Part shown: positions 15,401 through 24,400 of the stretch, piece after piece
How the letters are laid out: each line of letters starts with the position of its first letter
How positions within the stretch are numbered: position 1 is the stretch's first letter
Origin: Amphiura filiformis
Lineage: Eukaryota > Echinodermata > Ophiuroidea > Amphilepidida > Amphiuridae
Reading direction: 5' to 3'
Length of the DNA stretch: 64,000 nt
Assembly (NCBI RefSeq): GCF_039555335.1
Contig: NC_092636.1
Coordinates: 59,771,991 to 59,835,990 of the forward strand
The notes under the pieces: generated by a model
What the model saw: the letters and a program-made list of their open reading frames with translations, nothing else
Database searches by the model: none
Told to the model about the DNA's origin: nothing
Position numbers and translations under genes: made by a program

Positions 15401-18400
15401 TAAGGATCGTGTAATTCAAACTTGACCTACACGTTTCTTTTATTACCGAATGTCCGACCAAGATAAAGTTCATTTCTCGGCCAACACCAACACTAACATA
15501 AATACAACACAAACAACACTACCACTATTAAACACCAACACAATTAACACCAAACACCATTACCACCACCACCACCACCACCACCACCACCATTACCACC
15601 ACTACCACCATCACCACCGACAACAACAACAATAACAACAGCAACACCACTACACGTTACCGAAGGTCCGACCAAGATGACTTTCATTTCTCGGCATTCT
15701 TCGTATCGCAGGAACCTCTTCCGAAGTGTTTGTTTGACTAACTGTGTCTTGTCTTCCACATTGCGTTGGGTCGATTGCCGAAACAGCTTTGAAAGCTCCG
15801 ATGGCTTTTTGATTTGAATCGGATCAAATTTCAACTTGACCAAATCTCGAAGTGCAGCTATCTGATCTGGTAAACATGTTATACATGGGTTCCTGTACCA
15901 AATAATAAATGATTATCTGCCTATTATTATGGATGTTACAATGTGACGTCATACAACAGACTAGGCATGTTGGCCTGTGCTTTTAAACCAGGCCCCAAAT
16001 TAGGCTATTGAACAGCATAACGATAGACAAGTTCATTGCCTTTTTTTAAATAAATACTACGCTCTATAGCTGCAATTATTGGGAAGTTTTAGAAAAGCAG
16101 TACAAAACGTTCAAATATGCAACATTTTCTAGACCATGCAAGCGGATTGTAAGGTTTAGAAATTGGGAAAGGAGGGGCACAGATTTTTTTTGGCAGGCCG
16201 AGAGAGGGGCAAGTAATTCAAGTGCACTTTTGCAGACCGTTTGCAAATTGTACCCCGACTCATAAGTATTGCACATATTTTAGAAGACTCACCCTCGAAT
16301 GTCAAGGTACTGAAGATGTCGCATTTGACAAATAGAGTCGGGAACATCGTGCAGGTCATTGTAGCCTAAATTCAGTGCCTTCAATATTGTACCAAAATAG
16401 TCTGGAAATGACAGCTCTACAGGCTCGATGTACTCCCTATGAAATAAAAATAAAATTAGAATTTTATTAATTATACGTACTTTTGTGTTATATCAAAAAG
16501 TCTTGAAAATATGTAATAAGGATAAGGGTGTGCGGCCACATTTGCAACTTCTTCTCTACGAATAAACCCTTTTTTCAGTTTCGCAATGACCTGCAATTGC
16601 GAAGTAATTTAGATAATCACTCACATGGCAAGCTATATACTTATTTTTTATTCCAAAATTTCAAAAGCGAATAAAACCAGGCCTAGAGCCCTTTTATCTT
16701 TTTGGTATAAACTTGTTGCCTAAAGACTTCAAAAATGTTAAGCCTCAATTTTGTCAAGTTACCAAAATTTTGCTCAATAGGCAATCAATATATGTGATGC
16801 GATCAAGCAAAATCAGTCGGAACTCGGAAATGCTAAATTTTCAATTTCTTATCAGATAGTAAACAGCATTTACAAAGCTGGATTTTGCAGAAAATCCCAT
16901 TGAAATTGAACAACTAGTTCTAAAGATATGAGCAATTAAAGAGTTTCCAAAACAACAGGAGACAAAAGGAAATATTTCCTTTCTTTGACTAAATCTCAAA
17001 ATCAATATTTCCGAGTTCCGACTGATTTTGCTTGATCGGATCACATATATGTGACTGTACAGCACGAATGAGCCGTAAATGTCCTCAATTGTATTCTGAG
17101 TTACAGTGTAAAATGGGCATGAAGGTCGTATTCATAGGTATTTCTATTTGGTGCTACGTGTATCTCATTAAATGAGGTACACGTAGCACCAAATTGAGGT
17201 ACCTATGAATACGACCTTCATGCCCATTTTACACTGTAACTCAGAATACATTTGAGGACATTTACGGCTCATTCGTGCTGTACGGTCACATATATTTAAT
17301 CATATATGTATATGGTCTAAAAAAATTATTTGATTGGCGTAACCCGGCCGACCCTAAAAGTAGACCCGACCCGGACCTTTTTTTTAAATTTTTTTTTATT
17401 AAAAAATTAATAAATAATATAAAAAAAATTGAAAATAAATAAATTTTCAAAACAAAGAAGAAAAAAAGTTCCAAATCATTTATCGAACGAAATTTACAGC
17501 TTAACACGGCTGTGTACTCTAGACATTGTTTCTTTCGCGAAATTGAGTTTTTTTGATATGTTTGTACATTGTTATGTTTTTTATGAATACAAGGAATGAA
17601 AATCCAGATTTGTAAACTCCAACTGCAATATTTTAAAGATTTTATTTCACTATTCCACTCGTGTTTGAAATTGAAAAGGAAAGAAAATCTTTGTTGTACC
17701 AGCAGGGTACACGCGCGCAACAACGCATCGCGTTGCGTATCGCGCAATTTGTTAACGCACAAATACGCTACGCATAGGCGACGCTTATCTGCATGCGCGG
17801 CGCATCTTATGGAAAAGCACTGATTTCACACAAACCTAGTGGTCAAATGGCTCCGTTTTAGCTGATAAAATGTGGGTTTTTCAAGTTCTTTCCCCGATTT
17901 AAATATCAAGTTATGAATGGATTTCGCTCAAACTTCTCAAGGGGCCGTGGATTTACCCGATGTTCATGTAATGTAAGGTAGAAAAACGAAAACTGCCGCA
18001 TTCTCCTGTGAGATTCGATGAAAGTGCAAAATGTGACCACTTTAAACTTCAACGGCCATTATTTCAATGTTCATTTTCTCGGTAAAATGACTATCTAGGT
18101 ACACGATAACTCAATAAATACAGCATCTATATGTAAGCAAATATGATCATCGTAAGAAGCATGATCGACTCGAGAAACGGTTTTCCCATTTTTTTATATT
18201 TTGGTCTATTTCCGATTTTAGGCATCATTTTGTGCAAATCGGCGTTTGTGAATTTTAAAAAGTTCATTTTGATGCCTTATATGGTCAATATCTCAAAAAA
18301 TAAGGCCAATATCAAAAAACTAAAAAAATCTTTTTTGGAATGAAGCCTCAAGATTAAAATAAAATATTTTGGAAAGAGTGTTTTTTTGTTATGATGTACC

Positions 18401-21400
18401 AAACAAATATTGCCAAAAACTCACTTTTTTGTGATTTTTTTCATAACTGTTGTTTTTACACCAAATCTATATTTATATTAAGATTCATTGATGTCTTGCC
18501 TTTATAAAAATGTATACTTTTATATGTCTTGCGCGAATAATTACAAAGTTATTGCACTTTGAAAGAAGAAGAAGAAAAAAAAAGAAATCCCGACCTACCT
18601 ACCCTCATTTTTTATGTTACGCCAATCAAACAATTTTTTGTAGACCTAAGTGACTGTTTGATACACGAAAATCACCACTTCAGACGTTTCTGTTTCAAAT
18701 TAGATCCCTTTAATAAGACCCATTCCAAATCAATTCCGAAAGACCCTCTCTTCGATAGTGGCCGCCAAACACCCTTACCAATACTCTATTAAAGATCCAG
18801 GATACCGTGCGATTTTCTTGGCCTTCCATACGACTAGATGATTGGCTGAAAGGTCCAACTTTGCCAAAGAAAACGTTTTCCACGTGTCCTTGTCAGGTAG
18901 CCGTCGAATACCCGTGTTGCTTAGGTCCAGATTTTCCAGCATGGTTAGCTGACAAATTGTGTGCGGGATTTTTCTGAGGTTATTGCTATTCAGATTGAGA
19001 ATTCTCAATGATTGACGCCAGTAAACGTGAATACTTGGTATCTCTGATATCTGGTTATGTGACAAATCCAGGATCTCCTGCGAGTGAAATATAATATTTA
19101 ACTAGACTTAGCTGTGGTCTAAGACCACGAACACAGCCGTGTTGTGACCCCTTAATGACCTTTGACCCAAAAATATATGAAAGCCCCATAGACATTGGCT
19201 AATGTCAATGCACATTTGCACGTGGCATCACTATGCCATGTTATTTTGGGCAGAAGGGGCATTTTGAAGGTTTTTCGTCTCAGACCGGAAGTGGCCCCTT
19301 GATGACCATTGACCCAAAATGAAAAAAAAACAAACACATATACACTGGGTAACCACAATTCATATATGAACATACCGTTACTGTCCTTTGTTTTTCTTAG
19401 CTAATAAAAATTTTTGAAGGTATTTCGTTTTATACCGGAAGTGACCCCTTAATGACCTTTGACCCCAAATCTGTGTACACCCCATACACACTGGCTAACA
19501 CCAATGCATGTGTGCAAGTGGCGTCACTGTCCTACGTAATTTGTGGAAGAAGATGCATTTTATAAGTATTTCGTTTTATAACGGAAGTGGCCCCTTAATG
19601 ACCTTTGACCCCAAATTAAAAAATACCACATATACACTGGGCAACCACAATATATGTGTGCATATACCGCTGCTGTCCTACGTTTTTCTTAGCTAATAAA
19701 ATTTTTTGAAGATATTTCGTTTTATACCGGAAGTTACCCCTTAATGACCTTTGACCCCAAATCTGTGTACACCCCATAGACACTAGGTAAGTACAATACA
19801 TGTGGGCAAGTGGCGTCACTGTCCTACGTAATTTGTGGGAGAAGATGCATTTTAAAGGTTATTTCGTTTTATACCGGAAGTGACCCCTTAATGACCTTTG
19901 ACCCCATATAAAAAAATATCACATATACACTAGGTAACTGCAACTTATATGTGAACATACAGTTACTGCCCTATATTTTGTTTAGCTAATAAAAAATTTT
20001 GAAGGTATTTCGTTTTATACCGGAAGTGACCCCTTAATGACCTTTGACCCCAAATCTGTGTACATCACATAGACACTGGTTATTAACAATTCATGTGTGC
20101 AAGTGGCGTCGCTGTCATACGTAAGTTGTGGGAGAAGATGCATTTTTAGTTGAAATCATGTTTTTGACCCCTATGACCCCTGCGTGACCTTTGACCCCAC
20201 AAGTTTCATGTGACATGTAGGGGCACGGTCAATGATCATTGTGACCAAGTTAGGTCAAAATCGATGTAAGCGTGTGAGTGCTAGAGCAAATGTAATGGTT
20301 GACAGAAGAAGAAAGAAAGAACCTGTAAAGAAAAAGACACAGCCGTGACTAACGTCACGGCTGTGTAAAGATCATAATAGTTGTTATCCCCATACTGTTT
20401 GATTTTAATCGTAATAATTTAAGGGATCTAAAATGAGCGTTTATTGCATTTCGACAGTATTTTTTGTGGGACATGAGAGCACCTCAGACCTATCGAATTG
20501 CATTCTGAACACGAAGCATGTCTTTCTGATATCAAATAATTTTCATTTTTTGAAAATCACAATATAATACAAATTTTATGACAAATTATAAAAAATTGAT
20601 ATTTTTCAAATTTTGATATATAACAGTCCTCGAAGTAAATTATATAAATCTAATGATATATTCTTAAAGTGTATGTAGCAGGAGGAAAAGCCGACGGTCA
20701 ATTGAAAATTTTACCTTTCATATTGAAGATATGGATTTTTTCCCCAAAAGACCTAAATTTTTTTGGTGTTTTGGGAAAAAAAATCCATATCTTCTATACG
20801 AAAGGTCAAAATTTTCAATTTATCGTCGGCTTTTCATCCCACCTACATACACTTTAAGTATAAATCATCAAATTTATAAAGTTTACTTCAAGTACTGTTA
20901 AATATCAAAATATCAATTTTTAATGATTTGCCATAAAATGTGTATTAAATTGCGAATTTCAAAAAATCAAAATTATTTGATATCAGAATGACATTCTTCG
21001 TATTCAGAATGCAATTCGATATGTCTGATGTGCTCTAATGTCCCAAAATAAATACTGTCCAAACGTTCATACCCCAGCCCTTAAAGAAACCAAAACAGTT
21101 TATGATGGTATGGTTTAGGACGGATGATGATGATGATGTTGTTGATGGACAACAACAAAGACAACGATGAAGATAACGGCGATGTCATGACGTCACTGCT
21201 GCTGCTGCTGATGATGATAACACAGACGATGAGGGCAAAAATTCTAAAACAACAACGATAATAGCACAAACCATTGGACAATGCCATGGCTTCTTCATTT
21301 GTTCTAGATGGTTGTTTGACACTTCAAGACGCTTCAATCTGCTTGCCACCGATAACCTTTCAGGTAAACATGTCAGCTCATTAAATGATAGGTTGAGTTC

Positions 21401-24400
21401 CTGTAGCCTTGTACACTTCCACTGCGGTTGTTCTTCACCTAATCAAAAAATCGAAATATTAAACAATTAATTAGGGATAATACCAGCTTCATCTTATTTC
21501 ACCATAAGTGGGCAAAACATACCTTCCGCTTCAGTGACTCCAATGGCTGCAATTTTGTTTCTGGCCAGTGACAGCATCTGCAGTTGTGGCATCATAAAAA
21601 CGTCGTTGGATATATATGTTAGTCTGTTGCTGGTCACTTTGAGATATATGAGACTGTAAAAGCAAGAAAATAACCAATTTGTTGTTTGTGGCTTTCATGT
21701 TATTCTTATGTGCCGTTATTCGTGCACTGTGTAAAGAATACTTTGATGTCTTAGTTGTATTATACGACTAAAATCAATACTTGTAAGGTAATTGCACGTT
21801 ATGTGAAAAACACAAGGCACTTGAAAGATTGTTGTTTATCACTGCGGCCCAAGGTCACCCCCCCCAAAAAAAAAAAAAACCACACATTTTCAACATATTC
21901 AGGGACTTCCAGCTAAGAATCGCACATCCAGGTAAGAATCGCACATCAAAGACATACTGCAACAATACATTGCAAGGACGGGACAACTGGCAGTTAGTTC
22001 TTTGTCCAGGTAAATTCAAAGCTTGCTTAATTTTGCTACGAAAGCAAACTAATAAGAATCGAACTCGCACTGATTGAGTTATCCTAAATTATATTTGCTA
22101 AAGCAAGCACACATACGAAGCTATACAATGAAATGCATATAAATGTAAATGAGAGGACGGGGGATGAGCATATGTTTGCACGTACTGAGATTGATACTTA
22201 CCCAGATTGATCCGGTTCGGTTTGTTCTGAATTCGGTAGTTTTGTAATCTTGTTGTTAGACAAATCTAAATATTCCAGCCACGGAATTCCCCAAAGTAGC
22301 ATTTCTGGAATTGCTTCTAGATCGTTTTGTTTAAGATCAATGTGTACTAAGTGAGTATTGTATCTCGGCCGTTGCAACCAAGTTTCGTCAAATGATGGTA
22401 GTTTCCTGTTGTTCCAATGCGCACAAAGCCGCTGGAAAGTGATATATTGTTTACGTGTTAAAAAAGTAAAGAGAAAAGTTGTTTTTCTACAAGAATGGAT
22501 TCTCAAGAACGTCACGAAGGAAAGGGGTGAAATCATAAAGACAGTCACTCAGAAACGTTAGTGTCCACAGTCAGTACTATCTACGCCCGGTAAAGTATTT
22601 ATTTTCCGTTGACTGACCCATTGTAATGAGCCGGATAGCCGTCGGCCTAGCTGCTTTGGCCATTGGCCTCGCTATTCGAGCTTCCCGAGTCACGCTCCTT
22701 TATCAGGTTTATAATAATCGCAAATTGAACATTTCCAGTTAATATTTGTTTATATTTTCTGGAACTAGTGCGTAAATCCTTCGCTCTAAAAGAGTAAATT
22801 AAAGTATCCCTAAAAACCGCCCTTAGTAACTGAATAAGGATTGGCTAAGGTGTGACCAATCAGTTTAAAAGTAGACTATAGCCTACTCATTGATTGTAAA
22901 CTAATTAGGTTAGAGTACCTCTTCGTCCTCCTCATCGCTAGCTACCCAAACCTCAAGTATGTGTGGCATAGTTTGTCCCATAAGCTGGATTACTTCGTCT
23001 GAAAGCTGTTGAATACAATGCTCTGGAACTCGCACAGCATATCCTGAGACGAAAGTTACGACACCACGGTACAAAACAACAATTAAATTAATTAAATTGA
23101 TACAACACCCTCCTGAACAACATATCCAAAAAGGGCACAGGGGGAAAATGTTAATTTGCATATTTTCAAAATGGCCGCTAATGCAGGCCTCAAATTAAAT
23201 TGGGGGAATGTGGATAAAAATCATATATTATTGCATTGTATTCATTATTAGGATTCAGAAAAAGTATAGTTTGGCCTATCTCCGATGTATAGTTCTTGTG
23301 TTATAGGCATGAAGGTCAAATGTCAAATTTTGGTCTTCATCATCAAAAAAAAAAATAAAAAATAAAAAATTACACGTAAAATCGCCTGCTTCTGCAGATC
23401 GGGAACAAAGGGAAAAAATTCCAGTAAACATGCAAATAACATCTTTTTCAAATTAAAATTTTTGATTTTGTCCTCATTTTGCTGAAGGGGGTGCTAAAAC
23501 TCAAATTTCGCAACATGGACTCTCATGCTCATCGGCAAAGATCTCAGACCAAAAACAATGGGTTTTCATGCCTTTCTTTCACTTCATTGACATTAGTAAA
23601 TAAATATATGATATTTATTTCAAAATTGTAAATTAAAATACCACATCAAATGCCCCATTGTTTAAAATTGCCCATCTTAGAGCACCGACCAGATGGTTCA
23701 TGATTCAACTCAATTCAGTCACCTTTGCTACATAAAGACACGAAAGTGGCCCAAGCTGTTTTAGGACTCCTTTACACAATTGGCCATATCTTTGCTTGTA
23801 TAGACCACCGATTTTATTGAACCAAAGCTTATGTAGTAGCTTATGAAATTACTTGGACGACCATTAAATGAAGCAATATTATAAGTGGCATGTTAGCCTA
23901 ATACTATTTTCTAAATTGTATAAATATTTTTGCTACAACCTGTATATATGTATATAAAAATAATACATGCATGTGTGTTGGTGGGTCTGTGGGGTGTATT
24001 ATGATTATTATGTTTCCAAGAAAAAAGAAAAGAAAATACATAATACAAACCATTTGCTAGTAAACCATTGTTTCTCGCAAAATTAGACCATGGTTTTTGT
24101 TTACGACATAGATTGTTGAGATGGCCTAGCCAGAACTGGGTGAGCTCTTTGTGTAGTCCTTTGCAAGCTTTCACCAAACACCCTATTACCGTAAGACCAG
24201 ATACTAGAGCATCTGTGAACGAATCACAAGTATAATATTCGACTTTTATTGAATATAATATGTGTAATGCATATAATCATTTCAACGCAATCAACAAAAG
24301 TAGTCTATGTTACCTTTCATACTTCATATCTCGACTCTTTTATTACACTTTCTGACGGGCACACTTACCATGTAAAACCCGTAGTACGTAATGCAACATT

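Noticed and set aside
15544-15660. Gly-rich extension of the P-loop exon frame on the minus strand
   Set aside because: It is the CAC/CAA microsatellite read past a good splice donor.
22620-22710. Possible tRNA-like or structured RNA (gccggatagccgtcggccta)
   Set aside because: No consistent A and B boxes or cloverleaf; left unassigned.
23911-24177. Minus-strand frame with FWLGHLNNLCRKQKPW
   Set aside because: It overlaps the end of a TA-type element and has no known domain. The phase does not fit gene A.
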